Below, piece after piece: positions 21,307-29,924 of a stretch of 64,000 bases of DNA (positions are counted from its first letter, which is position 1; every line of letters starts with the position of its first letter). A model generated the notes under the pieces. It made no database searches. It saw nothing but the letters and a program-made list of their open reading frames with translations, and was not told the origin of the DNA. A program made the translations under genes and the position numbers. The DNA is from Nocardia carnea (lineage in GTDB: Bacteria; Actinomycetota; Actinomycetes; Mycobacteriales; Mycobacteriaceae). Where the stretch lies: NCBI RefSeq assembly GCF_029868325.1, contig NZ_JARWNW010000085.1:1-64000 (forward strand), written 5' to 3'.

Positions 21307-22053
21307 ATGACCGAGGCGCAGCGGGACGAGATCCGGGTCGAGACGATCCAGAAGCGGGTGCGGGTCTACTTCGGCGGGCAGCTCGTGGCCGATACCGTGC
21401 GGCCCGCCCTGGTGTGGGAGATCCCCTACTATCCGGCCTACTACATCCCGGTGGCCGACCTGCGCGCGAAACTGGAACCGGACGGCACCACCCACCCCTC
21501 GCGGCGTCGCGGGGAGGGAGTCGGGTACGACGTCGTGGTCGACGGTGCGGTCGCGGCCGGCGCAGCGCGGATCTATCCCGGCTCACCCCGGCTGAGCGAG
21601 CTGGTACGGCTGGAATGGAACGCGATGGACGAATGGTTCGAGGAGGACGAACCGATCTACGTCCACCCCCGCGACCCGTACTCGCGCGTCGATATCCTCG
21701 CCAGTTCCCGGCACGTGCGAGTGGAGATCGACGGGGCCACCGTGGCGGATTCACGAACGCCGCGCATCCTCTTCGAAACCGGCCTGCCGGCCCGGTACTA
21801 CCTCCCGCTCACGGATATCCGAATGGACCTGCTGCGGCCCTCGGATACCCACACCAGCTGCCCGTACAAGGGCAATGCCGACTACTGGAACATCGAGGTC
21901 GGCGGCACGGAGTATCCGGATCTGCTTTGGATCTACCGCACACCCACCCCGGAGAGCCAGAAGATTGCCGGCTTGGCCTGCTTCTACAACGAGAAGGTGG
22001 ATCTGTACATCGACGACGAGCTCCAGGAACGTCCGGAGACCCCGTTCGGCTGA
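21307..22053 (+). CDS. Tandem DUF427 protein
   Basis: Cytoplasmic protein of 248 residues made of two DUF427 domains, at about residues 10-100 and 130-240. Each has the family pattern of a short barrel with VRVYFGGQLVADT or VRVEIDGATVADS, an R/PxxxxE-type strand, YYIPVADLR or YYLPLTDIR, and in the second domain THTSCPYKGNADYWN, the diagnostic DUF427 core. Biochemical role is not established in this family. The ATG sits just after the terminator of the MFS gene, so it has its own promoter. Confidence 0.92.
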   Translation: MTEAQRDEIRVETIQKRVRVYFGGQLVADTVRPALVWEIPYYPAYYIPVADLRAKLEPDGTTHPSRRRGEGVGYDVVVDGAVAAGAARIYPGSPRLSELVRLEWNAMDEWFEEDEPIYVHPRDPYSRVDILASSRHVRVEIDGATVADSRTPRILFETGLPARYYLPLTDIRMDLLRPSDTHTSCPYKGNADYWNIEVGGTEYPDLLWIYRTPTPESQKIAGLACFYNEKVDLYIDDELQERPETPFG

Positions 22054-22094
22054 AATCGCCCCTGCGTCCACCGAGCATTTGCTAGCTTCCGGAC

Positions 22095-23036
22095 ATGAGG
22101 AAGCTGCTGGCCGTCTTCGGTGCGGTGGTGACGGGGCTGGCGGTGCTCGCCGGAGCCGGAACAGCCACTGCCGAAGAACTTCCCGTCGATTTCAATTTCT
22201 TTGCCGGTATAGGACCGGAGCTCCTGAACCCAGGCGGTTCACTGCCCGGGTCCAACGACTACGGATGCATACCGACCCCCGAGCACCCCGAGCCTGTGGT
22301 GCTGGTTCACGGCACCGGAGGTTCGCAACAGACCAACTGGGGCGCCTACGTTCCGTTGCTGAAAAACGCGGGGTACTGCGTGTTCTCGCTCACCTACGGT
22401 GCTCCGCCCGGACTGCCGTGGCCGGCGACAGCAGTCGGAGGAATGGGCGAAATAACCGAGAGTGCCCGCCAGTTGGGTGTATTCGTCGACGGTGTTCTCG
22501 CCGCGACGGGTGCGACTCAGGTGAACATCGTGGGCCATTCGCAGGGAACGGTGATGCCTGCCTACTACGCGAAGTACCTCGGCGGCCGGGACAAAATCGA
22601 CAAATACGTCTCGCTGGCTCCCGCGTGGAACGGCACCACCGTGGCCGGCGCGGACATCATATTGCACACCGCCCGGCGGCTCGGGATACAACCGGAACAC
22701 TTCCCGATCTGTCACGCGTGCGCCGAATTGGACCCCGGTTCGCCGTTCATGCACGCGGTCCGGGCGGGCGGGCACTACCTGCCCGAGATCGAATACACCA
22801 ATATCGCCACGCAATACGACGAACTCGTCGTTCCGTACACTTCGGGTCTGCCACCGGGCGGTAGCAACGTCCACAACATCGTGGTCCAGGAAGGATGCCC
22901 GGTCGACTACACGGATCACGCGGGGCTGGCCGGGTCGCGCCGAGGGGCCTATTTCGTCCTCAACGCCCTCGACCCCGAACATCCGCAACCCGTACCCTGC
23001 GACCGCGCCGCCCCCTTCTCGGGTGCGTCTTTCTGA
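22095..23036 (+). CDS. Secreted lipase/esterase, class 2-type alpha/beta hydrolase
   Basis: Exported hydrolase of 313 residues. Signal peptide residues 1-26 (MRKLLAVFGAVVTGLAVLAG, cleavage near ATA-EE). The oxyanion strand PVVLVHGTGGSQQTNW, nucleophile elbow GHSQGT, an aspartate in TQYDELVVPYTS and histidine in YTDHAGLAGS form a plausible Ser-Asp-His triad. The pattern fits the EstA/lipase class 2 group common in Nocardia and Rhodococcus. Four or more cysteines (CIPTP, YCVFS, PICHACAEL, EGCPV) could form disulfides. Likely acts on extracellular acylglycerols. Confidence 0.92.
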   Translation: MRKLLAVFGAVVTGLAVLAGAGTATAEELPVDFNFFAGIGPELLNPGGSLPGSNDYGCIPTPEHPEPVVLVHGTGGSQQTNWGAYVPLLKNAGYCVFSLTYGAPPGLPWPATAVGGMGEITESARQLGVFVDGVLAATGATQVNIVGHSQGTVMPAYYAKYLGGRDKIDKYVSLAPAWNGTTVAGADIILHTARRLGIQPEHFPICHACAELDPGSPFMHAVRAGGHYLPEIEYTNIATQYDELVVPYTSGLPPGGSNVHNIVVQEGCPVDYTDHAGLAGSRRGAYFVLNALDPEHPQPVPCDRAAPFSGASF

Positions 23037-23111
23037 TCGCCGGGCCGTGAACATGCAGACCGAACCGTGTGCGTCGCCAGTGCACCAGAGGGATCTCAGA
23101 AAGCCGTTATG

Positions 23112-24002
23112 TCAGTCGAGCAGTTCGTCGGCCCGGTTGATTTCCAGGGCTCGCCGCAGCCATTTCTGCAGTTGGTCGAGGTCATCGCAGGAGGTGATCG
23201 TTTCCCGCACCTGGTCGGGTACTTCGATTCCGCGGGCGTCGAGCACGGTCAGGATCGATTCGGCTTCGCCCTGCGCTCGCCCTTCGGCTTCGCCCTGGGC
23301 TCGCCCTTCGGCGACGTACTTGCGGGCGAAGTCGCTCGTGAAGTTGTAGTCACGCAGACCGGTGGACATAAAAGCCTCCCAAGCAGGACGAACAGCACGC
23401 GGCATCATCGTCAGGATGAAATCATGGTATCGCAGGGCGGGGTCTTCCCCGAGAGTTCGAAAACCCGCGGCCAATGCCCGCCAGATCTGAGCGTGGTCGG
23501 GGTGCTGCGGGTGGGCTACCGCGGACAGCACCGCCAGCTCCGGCAATTCGGTCGCCATGTCCGGATCAGTGACCACCGGAACCGAGGAAGGGGCCAGGAC
23601 CAACGGCCGCAATGTGGTGGATGGGCTGCCGTACCCGAATGTCAACGGCTGGCCCGCCCATTTCGCCGTGCCATTGTCCGGGCAGACGATCAACAGCAAC
23701 GCCGGACACTTCATCCGCGCCCGCAGCGACGCCGTGTACACCGGCCAGGACCACAGTTTGTCCGGGTCGCGGCGTAACTGAATCTCCACGACGACTGCCA
23801 GCACCGTTGCGCCGCCACGCTCGAACGCAACCACCGCGTCGGCGTAGTACTCGGTGGGCGCCACAACCGCGGCTCTCTCCGATCGGGTCTTCACAGTGTC
23901 GTAGTCGGGTAGCTCGCAGCCGAGCGCGGAAAGGAGCGGAGCGACCAAACCCGGTCTCTCCGTGAACATGTCGATCACCACTTCATGCGGGGTCGAAGGC
24001 AT
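23112..24002 (-). CDS. Rpn/PD-(D/E)XK-type nuclease-like protein
   Basis: Protein of about 296 residues resembling Rpn (transposase_31) and related PD-(D/E)XK nucleases. The candidate active site is D in EYYADAVVAFERG and ExQ in VLAVVVEIQLRRD; WPVYTASLRARMKCPALLLIVCP follows as the next core strand. The tail has two copies of EGRAQGEA, a repeat typical of this family, then an acidic helix. The start is uncertain: the ATG of MPSTPHEVV is used, but ATGs 15 and 21 codons upstream lie just after the RHH gene. Rpn proteins promote recA-independent recombination; here it follows a ribbon-helix-helix gene, which raises the possibility of a toxin-antitoxin-like pair. Confidence 0.75.
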   Translation of the reverse strand: MPSTPHEVVIDMFTERPGLVAPLLSALGCELPDYDTVKTRSERAAVVAPTEYYADAVVAFERGGATVLAVVVEIQLRRDPDKLWSWPVYTASLRARMKCPALLLIVCPDNGTAKWAGQPLTFGYGSPSTTLRPLVLAPSSVPVVTDPDMATELPELAVLSAVAHPQHPDHAQIWRALAAGFRTLGEDPALRYHDFILTMMPRAVRPAWEAFMSTGLRDYNFTSDFARKYVAEGRAQGEAEGRAQGEAESILTVLDARGIEVPDQVRETITSCDDLDQLQKWLRRALEINRADELLD

Positions 24003-24085
24003 GGCAGGCACGGTAGCGCTCGGTACCGACAGTCCCCGAGGGTGCATCAGTCCGCCGTGCACCATCGACAGGATATGGGTTTCGG

Positions 24086-24355
24086 TTAGGCGGAGCCGCG
24101 GCCGTTGATCGCTCCACCCGAACTGAACAAATCCCGCGATGCCGCTTCGATCTCGGCTTCGGTGAGTGGCTCGTGAGCCGATTCGTACTCGGCGACGATC
24201 TCGGTCAACCCGTCCATCTCGAGCCGGTGGCGCACCGCTTCGGTGATATATGCCGACATGTTGCGTTGACCGGCCCGGTCGCGGACAGCAGTCAGCAGAT
24301 CGGTCGGCATGGATACCGACACGGTGGAGGTTGAGTCCGGATGTGCAGTCGACAC
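24086..24355 (-). CDS. Ribbon-helix-helix (CopG-like) antitoxin-type protein
   Basis: Protein of 89 residues. The RHH segment is TVSVSMPTDLLTAVRDRAGQRNMSAYITEAVRHRLE (residues 11-46; strand VSVSMP, helix 1 DLLTAVRDRA, helix 2 SAYITEAVRHRL). The C-terminal half is acidic (EYESAHEPLTEAEIEAAS), like antitoxin tails. The start is GTG; an internal ATG at MPTDLL would cut the beta strand. No MazF, RelE or PIN gene follows; the next gene on the strand encodes the Rpn-like nuclease. Confidence 0.8.
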   Translation of the reverse strand: MSTAHPDSTSTVSVSMPTDLLTAVRDRAGQRNMSAYITEAVRHRLEMDGLTEIVAEYESAHEPLTEAEIEAASRDLFSSGGAINGRGSA

Positions 24356-24515
24356 CGGTCCATTGTGCGATTACAACCGTCGGCCGGTTCGTTCCGTCCC
24401 GGCGCTGCTCGGAGCGAAGTGTGCCCAATGTCCCAGACCTGACCGACTACCGCAGGTTCGGGACCGGCCCAGCCTGCCTGATCGGCGACCCTTGCGCCGG
24501 CTGTGCTGTACGACA

Positions 24516-24544
24516 AGGCCCCGCCCCACATTGGGGCGGGGCCT
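24516..24544 (-). terminator. Hairpin downstream of ipdC
   Basis: Thirteen-bp arms AGGCCCCGCCCCA and TGGGGCGGGGCCT around CAT, 14 bases after the ipdC stop. On the minus strand it is followed by TGTCG, so the U-tract is poor, but the stem is very strong. Confidence 0.7.
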
Positions 24545-24557
24545 GGCTTGTTTCGGG

Positions 24558-25640
24558 TCAGTTCGCCGATTCGGCGCTCTGGGGGAGGGTGGCGAGGGTG
24601 CCGATCCGGGCGACCGCGTCCGTGACGACCCGGTCGATGAGTTCCTGGCAGGTCGGGAGATCGTCCAGGATGCCGCTCACCTGGCCGGCCGCGAGCACAC
24701 CGGCTTCGGTATTGCCTTCGACCAGGCCGGCGCGCAACAACATCGGGGTGTTGGCGGCCATGATCACCTGTGACCAGGTGAGGTCCTTGGCTTTGCGCAT
24801 GGCCAGGCCGTCGCGGACGAGGGTCGACCATTTCATTCCGGTCATGCTCTTGAACTTGGTGGCGTTGCCGACTGCCGCGGTGAGGCCGCGGATACGGCCG
24901 GAACCCTCCAGCTTCTGTACGAGTTCGGTGTTGAGCACCCGGTGCGGCATACCGTCGACCTTCGTCGAGACCACCGTTTCGCCGAGCGGGCGGCGCAGGT
25001 ACTCCTGTTTCACCGAATCCGGGACACTGCTTTCCTGGGTGAGCAGGAACCGGGTGCCCATGGCGACACCGGCAGCGCCGTAGGCGAGGGCGGCGGCCAG
25101 GCCGCGTCCGTCGTAGAAACCGCCGGCCGCGACGACCGGGATGTCGACGGCGTCCAGTACCGACGGGAGCAGCAGGGTGGTCGCGACCGGGCCGGTGTGC
25201 CCGCCGCCTTCACCTCCCTGGACGACCACGGCGTCGGCGCCCCACGAGGCGACCTTCACCGCGTGCTTGGCGGCGCCGATCGACGGAACCACCACCACAC
25301 CTGCGTCTTTCAGCTTCGCGATGAGATCTTTTTTCGGCGCCAGCGCGAACGAGGCGACCTTCACGTTCTCGCGGATCAGCAGGTCGATCCGCTCGGGCGC
25401 GTCGGAGGCATCGGCACGGATGTTCACGCCGAACGGTTTATCGGTCTGCGCCTTGGTTTTGGCGATGGCCGTTTCCAGTTCGGCGTAGGTCATGGTGGCC
25501 GAGGCCAGGATGCCCAGGCCACCCGCGTTGGAGGTGGCCGAGACCAGGCTCGGACCCGCCACCCAGCCCATCCCGGTCTGCACGACGGGATGTTCGATCC
25601 CGACCAGTTCGGTCAGCGGGGTCCGCAGCCGGGGTGTCAC
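24558..25640 (-). CDS. ipdC: IpdC, FMN-dependent enone reductase/dehydrogenase of the NMO family
   Basis: TIM-barrel flavoprotein of 360 residues of the nitronate monooxygenase-like family. IpdC works with IpdF to prepare the C/D-ring CoA thioester for ring opening. Family marks are HPVVQTGMGWVAGP at the N-terminus, NAGGLGILAS, GADAVVVQGGEGGGHTG (substrate and phosphate loop near residue 135), PVVAAGGFYDGRGLAAALAYGAAGVAMGTRFLLTQES for the FMN phosphate site. The GTG start overlaps the ipdB stop by four bases. Last gene of the echA20-ipdA-ipdB-ipdC operon. Confidence 0.94.
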   Translation of the reverse strand: MTPRLRTPLTELVGIEHPVVQTGMGWVAGPSLVSATSNAGGLGILASATMTYAELETAIAKTKAQTDKPFGVNIRADASDAPERIDLLIRENVKVASFALAPKKDLIAKLKDAGVVVVPSIGAAKHAVKVASWGADAVVVQGGEGGGHTGPVATTLLLPSVLDAVDIPVVAAGGFYDGRGLAAALAYGAAGVAMGTRFLLTQESSVPDSVKQEYLRRPLGETVVSTKVDGMPHRVLNTELVQKLEGSGRIRGLTAAVGNATKFKSMTGMKWSTLVRDGLAMRKAKDLTWSQVIMAANTPMLLRAGLVEGNTEAGVLAAGQVSGILDDLPTCQELIDRVVTDAVARIGTLATLPQSAESAN

Positions 25641-26395
25641 TGCGGGACCTCCTTCTCGCGGATCTTCTTGGGATCGAGGACCTCGCGGATGATCCGCAGT
25701 TCCTCGTCGCTCGGCAGCCGGGTTTCCCCCGCGGTTCCCAGGTCGGCGATTTCGAACGAGGTGTTCTCCGCGACCTCTCCGGCGGTGACGCCGGGGTGCA
25801 GGCTCAGCGCGCGCATGGTGTGGCTGGGCCCGCCGAAATCGAAAACGCCCAGGTTGGTGACCACATGGTGGACCTTCATGAACCGGTAGGCGGGGTTCTC
25901 GGGGTCGATCTTGTCGTAGCCGATCCCGGCGACGATATCGACCTGATCGCAGAACACCCGTTTGCTGTGCCGCGCAACCCAATAGCTGGTCGGATGGTTG
26001 ATCGTATTTCCCGGCGCGCCGCGGACGCCGAACATCTGCCGGGTCGGCTGCTGCAGCGGGCCGAAGGCGGAGAGGTTCTGGTTGCCGAAGCGGTCGATCT
26101 GATTGGCGCCCATGACCACATGGCGGCGGCCCGAGGCCAGGACATCGAAAACCCTGCGGAACGGGATCCAGCCCTCCACCGGTGCCTTACCGCCGATGGG
26201 TGGTGTTTCGGCGAGGAAGAACGCCTCGCCGTCGGAGAGCAGCAGATCGGGTTCGAAGGTGAGTTTGGCGAGCCGGGCGCCCAACTGTGCCATCGGCGTC
26301 ATCGGGCTGGCGAAGATTTCCCCGGCATCCCGGAAGATCTCGGCGCAGGCGGTCGCGCACACCTCGGCCCGGGTGATGGTTTCGGTGCTGGTCAC
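25637..26395 (-). CDS. ipdB: IpdB, beta subunit of COCHEA-CoA hydrolase
   Basis: Beta-subunit of a class I CoA-transferase-like enzyme, 252 residues. With IpdA it hydrolytically opens the last ring of the steroid nucleus (COCHEA-CoA). Recognisable stretches are MTPMAQLGARLAKLTFEPDLLLSDGEAFFL, VVMGANQIDRFGNQNLS and VTNLGVFDFG. The GTG start overlaps the ipdA stop and the gene's own stop overlaps the ipdC start, both by four bases, as expected for stoichiometric subunits. Confidence 0.95.
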   Translation of the reverse strand: MTSTETITRAEVCATACAEIFRDAGEIFASPMTPMAQLGARLAKLTFEPDLLLSDGEAFFLAETPPIGGKAPVEGWIPFRRVFDVLASGRRHVVMGANQIDRFGNQNLSAFGPLQQPTRQMFGVRGAPGNTINHPTSYWVARHSKRVFCDQVDIVAGIGYDKIDPENPAYRFMKVHHVVTNLGVFDFGGPSHTMRALSLHPGVTAGEVAENTSFEIADLGTAGETRLPSDEELRIIREVLDPKKIREKEVPQ

Positions 26396-27288
26396 GACTG
26401 CTCCTCCTTGAATCGCGCGACGGCGGCCTGGTAGTCGGCTTCGGAGCCGCTGAGGTAGGTGTCTACGAAGGTCTGCCAGGTGTCCGGCGACTTGGCGGCT
26501 TCGACGTAGTGGCGCTGGAATTTCTCGTCGCGCCCGTAGCTTTCCCCGCCGAGGGTGAAATGCGCGCCGTTCGGTGCCTCGGCGACCGCGTCGACCATCA
26601 TGCGGTTGAGCAGCAGCGATTGCGGCGGCACGGTTTTCACCAGTTCCTCGGTGTCCACGATGCGCTCCACCGACAGGTATCGCTTCTCGGCCGCCATGCA
26701 GAACAGGTCGTCCATATAGGGATCCACACCCTGGTATGCGGCGTTCCCGTGGGCGTCGCCGATGTTCAGGTGCACAAGCGCGGCGTCGAGGTTCAGCGCG
26801 GGCATGGCGATCAGGGTTTCCGATTTACCGTCCGGGCCCGGGTAGGGCGAGGTGACGGTGGTCAACTCGCCGTCCCAGAAATTCGGTACGTCCGAGCCGA
26901 GGCCGGCGCGGATCGGCAGGAACGGCAGTCGCGCCGCGGCCGCCTCCAGCCCGCATTTGAGCATGCCCTCGTCCATCTCCCGGGCCACGATCTGCCCGGA
27001 GGTGCGGGCTTTGGCGAACCACGGATCGTAGAACGGCGCCGAGTCGAGGGAGACGAAACCGTAGTAGGCCTTGCGGACCTTGCCGGCCGACAGCAGCAGG
27101 CCGAGGTCGGGGCCGCCGTAGGTGACGACGGTGAGGTCGGTGACATCCGACCGCAGCAGCGCCCGCACCAGGGCCATCGGCTTACGCCGCGACCCCCAGC
27201 CGCCGATGCCGATGGTCATTCCGCTACGCAGTTCGCCGACGATCTCGTCGAGCGATTTCCGCTTGTCTCGCATGGTTTTACGCTCCAT
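26392..27288 (-). CDS. ipdA: IpdA, alpha subunit of COCHEA-CoA hydrolase
   Basis: Alpha-subunit of about 298 residues of the CoA-transferase-like ring-opening hydrolase. The N-terminal phosphate/CoA motif is GMTIGIGGWGSRRKPMAL and the core strand is GMLKCGLEAAAARLPFLPIRAGLGSD, containing the expected acidic position just before it (MDEGML). DAALVHLNIGDAHGNAAYQG is typical. Two in-frame ATGs compete; the second, five codons later, has GGAG about ten bases upstream and may be the real start. It lies 25 bases after echA20. Confidence 0.95.
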   Translation of the reverse strand: MERKTMRDKRKSLDEIVGELRSGMTIGIGGWGSRRKPMALVRALLRSDVTDLTVVTYGGPDLGLLLSAGKVRKAYYGFVSLDSAPFYDPWFAKARTSGQIVAREMDEGMLKCGLEAAAARLPFLPIRAGLGSDVPNFWDGELTTVTSPYPGPDGKSETLIAMPALNLDAALVHLNIGDAHGNAAYQGVDPYMDDLFCMAAEKRYLSVERIVDTEELVKTVPPQSLLLNRMMVDAVAEAPNGAHFTLGGESYGRDEKFQRHYVEAAKSPDTWQTFVDTYLSGSEADYQAAVARFKEEQS

Positions 27289-27313
27289 CAATCAACGATC
27301 CTCCGGATCGGTG

Positions 27314-28078
27314 TCAGTTCTTGTCCTTCTGCGCTGCCAGGTCGTCGTCGAACCGCTCGCGGATCTCGTCCGAAGCGCCCGAGAGGTTCAGTTCGAAGGT
27401 GAACCCTTGTTCGTAGCGGTAGCTGCGGTGTACGTCCTGCAGGTCGATTCCGTTGAGCGCGCGTTTGGCGGCCCGGATCACGCGACCGTCCTTGGCGGCG
27501 ATGTCCTTGGCGACCTCGAGCGTCGCGGCGTCGAGTTCGTCGCGGGGGACCACCTTCAGCACCGAGCCGTAGTGGTGCAGCTGCTGGGCGGTGGCCGTGC
27601 TCGCGGTGAAGAAGAGCGCGCGCATGAGGTGCTGCGGGACCAGCCGGGACAGGTGGGTCGCCGCGCCGAGCGCGCCGCGGTCGACCTCGGGCAGCCCGAA
27701 GGAGGCGTCCTCGGAGGCGATGATGATGTCGGAGTTACCGACGAGGCCGATCCCGCCGCCGAGGCAGAAGCCCTGGACCGCGGTGACGACCGGGACCGGG
27801 CAGTCGTATACGGCGGCGAAGGCCTCGTAGCAGCCGTGGTTGGCGTCGATCAGCGCCTGGTGGCCCGGTGTGCGCTGCATTTCCTTGATATCCACGCCGG
27901 CGTTGAAGCCCCGGTTCTCCGCGCGCAACACCACCACCCGGGTCTGCGGGTCGCGCCCGGCGGCGCGGATCTCGTCGGCGAGGGCGAACCAGCCGTCCGA
28001 GGGTATGGCGTTGACCGGCGGATAGTCGACCGTGACTACGGCGATACCGGCGGATTCCGAATGGCGGGTGATCCCCAT
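27314..28078 (-). CDS. echA20: EchA20, ring-D-opening enoyl-CoA hydratase homologue
   Basis: Crotonase-fold protein of 254 residues. EchA20 hydrolytically opens ring D of the HIEC-CoA intermediate, just before IpdAB. Motifs match the M. tuberculosis protein as I recall it: VDYPPVNAIPS at residue 15, RGFNAGVDIKEMQRT near 65, FCLGGGIGLVGNSDIIIASEDASFGLPEVDRGALGAATHLSRLVPQ in the core. The ATG giving MGITRHSE was chosen because it aligns with the orthologue's start; another ATG lies four codons upstream. First gene of the ipd operon, with a KstR2-type box 40 bases upstream. Confidence 0.95.
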   Translation of the reverse strand: MGITRHSESAGIAVVTVDYPPVNAIPSDGWFALADEIRAAGRDPQTRVVVLRAENRGFNAGVDIKEMQRTPGHQALIDANHGCYEAFAAVYDCPVPVVTAVQGFCLGGGIGLVGNSDIIIASEDASFGLPEVDRGALGAATHLSRLVPQHLMRALFFTASTATAQQLHHYGSVLKVVPRDELDAATLEVAKDIAAKDGRVIRAAKRALNGIDLQDVHRSYRYEQGFTFELNLSGASDEIRERFDDDLAAQKDKN

Positions 28079-28114
28079 CGCGTATCCCATCTCGCATTCT
28101 CGAGCATCTTGGCT

Positions 28115-28133
28115 AAGCAAGCAATTGCTTGGT
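28115..28133. promoter_or_regulatory. KstR2-type operator between echA20 and the SDR pair
   Basis: It contains the perfect 14-bp palindrome CAAGCAATTGCTTG within AAGCAAGCAATTGCTTGGT. The core AGCAATTGCTTGGT matches the other two boxes of this window. TAGGTT follows, seven bases before the GTG start of the plus-strand SDR gene. Probably controls both directions. Confidence 0.82.
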
Positions 28134-28144
28134 AGGTTAACACG

Positions 28145-28951
28145 GTGGCACTCGAAATCGACCTGTCCGATCGCGTCGTTCTGGTAACCGGAGGCGTCCG
28201 AGGTGTCGGCGCCGGTATCAGCCGGGTCCTGCTGACCGCCGGCGCGACCGTGGTGGCGTGTGCGCGCCGACCGGCGGAAACACCTGTGGAAGCAGGCGGG
28301 CGCGCCATCGACTTTCTGCCCTGCGATGTCCGTGATGCCGAGGCGGTGCGCGAGATGATCGCGGAGATCGTGCGCCGGTACGGCCGGCTCGACGCCGCGG
28401 TGAACAATGCCGGGGGAGCGCCCTATGCACTGGCGGCCGACGCCAGCCCGAAATTCCACACCAAGATCATCGAATTGAATCTGCTCGCTGCCCTGCACGT
28501 CGCGCAGGCGGCGCAGGCGGTGATGAGTGAACAGGAAACCGGCGGGTCGATCGTCAATATCTCCAGTCTGAGCGGTCACCGGCCCTCACCCGGTACCGCC
28601 GCCTACGGTGCGGCCAAGGCCGGAGTCGACGCGCTCACCGTCTCCCTGGCCGCCGAATGGGCGCCCCGGGTCCGGATCAACTCGCTGGTCGTCGGCGCGG
28701 TGGAAACCGAGCTCGCCGAATTGCACTACGGCGACGCCGACGGGGTGGCCGCGGTCGGGCAGACCATCCCGATGGGCCGGATGGCGCGGCCCGACGATGT
28801 CGGCAACGGGGTGGCGTTCCTGCTTTCTCCGCTCGCCGGATACATCAGCGGCGCCACCCTGCAGATCCACGGCGGCGGCGAACCGCCGGCCTTCCTCTCG
28901 GCCGCCAACGCCACTCATTCCACCGGCACGGCGAAAACCGCACAGTCCTGA
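28145..28951 (+). CDS. KstR2-regulon short-chain dehydrogenase (Rv3549c-like)
   Basis: SDR oxidoreductase of 268 residues with GGVRGVGAG at the cofactor site (residues 16-24), NNAGGAPY, catalytic Ser in NISSLSG, Tyr/Lys in YGAAKAG. It is divergent from echA20, the position of Rv3549c in the M. tuberculosis cluster. Likely acts on a hydroxy or keto intermediate of the C/D rings; exact step unknown. The start is GTG only a few bases after the presumed TAGGTT -10 element, suggesting a leaderless mRNA. Confidence 0.88.
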   Translation: MALEIDLSDRVVLVTGGVRGVGAGISRVLLTAGATVVACARRPAETPVEAGGRAIDFLPCDVRDAEAVREMIAEIVRRYGRLDAAVNNAGGAPYALAADASPKFHTKIIELNLLAALHVAQAAQAVMSEQETGGSIVNISSLSGHRPSPGTAAYGAAKAGVDALTVSLAAEWAPRVRINSLVVGAVETELAELHYGDADGVAAVGQTIPMGRMARPDDVGNGVAFLLSPLAGYISGATLQIHGGGEPPAFLSAANATHSTGTAKTAQS

Positions 28952-29012
28952 CGCGGCCGCCGCCTCATCGACGCGACAACACCAGTTACGACCATCGACG
29001 ATAGGAACGGAT

Positions 29013-29924
29013 ATGGCAACCGAGGGCATCTGCGCCGGACGGACAGTCATCGTCACCGGCGCCGGCCGGGGAATCGGCCGCGCGCACGCATTGGCCTTCG
29101 CGGCCGCGGGCGCGAAGGTCGTGGTCAATGACATCGGCACCAGCCTCAGCGGTGAATCCACGGCGGAAACGCCCGCCGAGCAGGTGGTTTCCGAGATCCG
29201 CGCGGCCGGAGGCGAAGCTGTCGCCAACGGCGACGATGTGGCGAGCTGGGATGGCTCGCAGCGGCTGATCCAGCAGGCCGTGGATACCTTCGGCGGCCTC
29301 GATGTACTCGTCAACAACGCCGGTTTCGTTCGCGACCGCATGCTGGTCAATCTCGCCGAGGACGAATGGGATTCGGTGGTCCGGGTTCATCTGAAGGGGC
29401 ATTTCGCCACCATGCGGCACGCGGCCGCGTATTGGCGTGCGGAATCCAAGGCCGGCCGTCCGGTCGACGCCCGGATCATCAACACCAGCTCCGGCGCCGG
29501 CCTGCAGGGCAGCGTCGGCCAGGGCAACTACGGCGCCGCCAAAGCGGGTATCGCCGGCCTGACTCTCACCGCATCGGCCGAATTCGGCCGCTACGGCATC
29601 ACCGTGAACGCCATCGCGCCCTCGGCCCGCACCCGGATGACCGAAACGGTTTTCGCGGACATGATGGCCAAGCCGGAGGATGGTTTCGACGCCATGGCGC
29701 CGGAGAACATCTCGCCGATCGTGGTGTGGCTGGGCAGCCCGGAATCGGCCGGGGTGACCGGCCGGATGTTCGAGGTCGAGGGTGGTCGTATCGCCCTGGC
29801 CGAGGGCTGGCGGCACGGTGTCCCGGTAGACCGCGGAACCCGCTGGGATCCGGCCGAACTCGGCCCGGTGGTGGCGGAACTGATCTCGAAGGGCGCCGCG
29901 CCGGAACCTGTCTACGGGGCATAA
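29013..29924 (+). CDS. KstR2-regulon short-chain dehydrogenase (Rv3548c-like)
   Basis: SDR oxidoreductase of 303 residues related to the (3R)-hydroxyacyl-CoA dehydrogenase domain of multifunctional enzyme type 2. Cofactor motif TGAGRGIGRAHA at residues 15-26, NDIGTS after the second strand, NNAGFVRDRML, catalytic Ser in NTSSGAG and YGAAKAG. The tail after residue 230 (PIVVWLGSPESAGVTGRMFEVEGG) is characteristic of this subgroup. It follows the previous SDR by 61 bases with AGGAAC before the ATG. Probably a beta-oxidation dehydrogenase for the steroid remnant. Confidence 0.88.
   Translation: MATEGICAGRTVIVTGAGRGIGRAHALAFAAAGAKVVVNDIGTSLSGESTAETPAEQVVSEIRAAGGEAVANGDDVASWDGSQRLIQQAVDTFGGLDVLVNNAGFVRDRMLVNLAEDEWDSVVRVHLKGHFATMRHAAAYWRAESKAGRPVDARIINTSSGAGLQGSVGQGNYGAAKAGIAGLTLTASAEFGRYGITVNAIAPSARTRMTETVFADMMAKPEDGFDAMAPENISPIVVWLGSPESAGVTGRMFEVEGGRIALAEGWRHGVPVDRGTRWDPAELGPVVAELISKGAAPEPVYGA

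Noticed and set aside
19741..21495. 584-codon minus-strand frame opposite the MFS gene
   Set aside because: Low-complexity Gly/Asp/Gln composition, antisense to a clear transporter.
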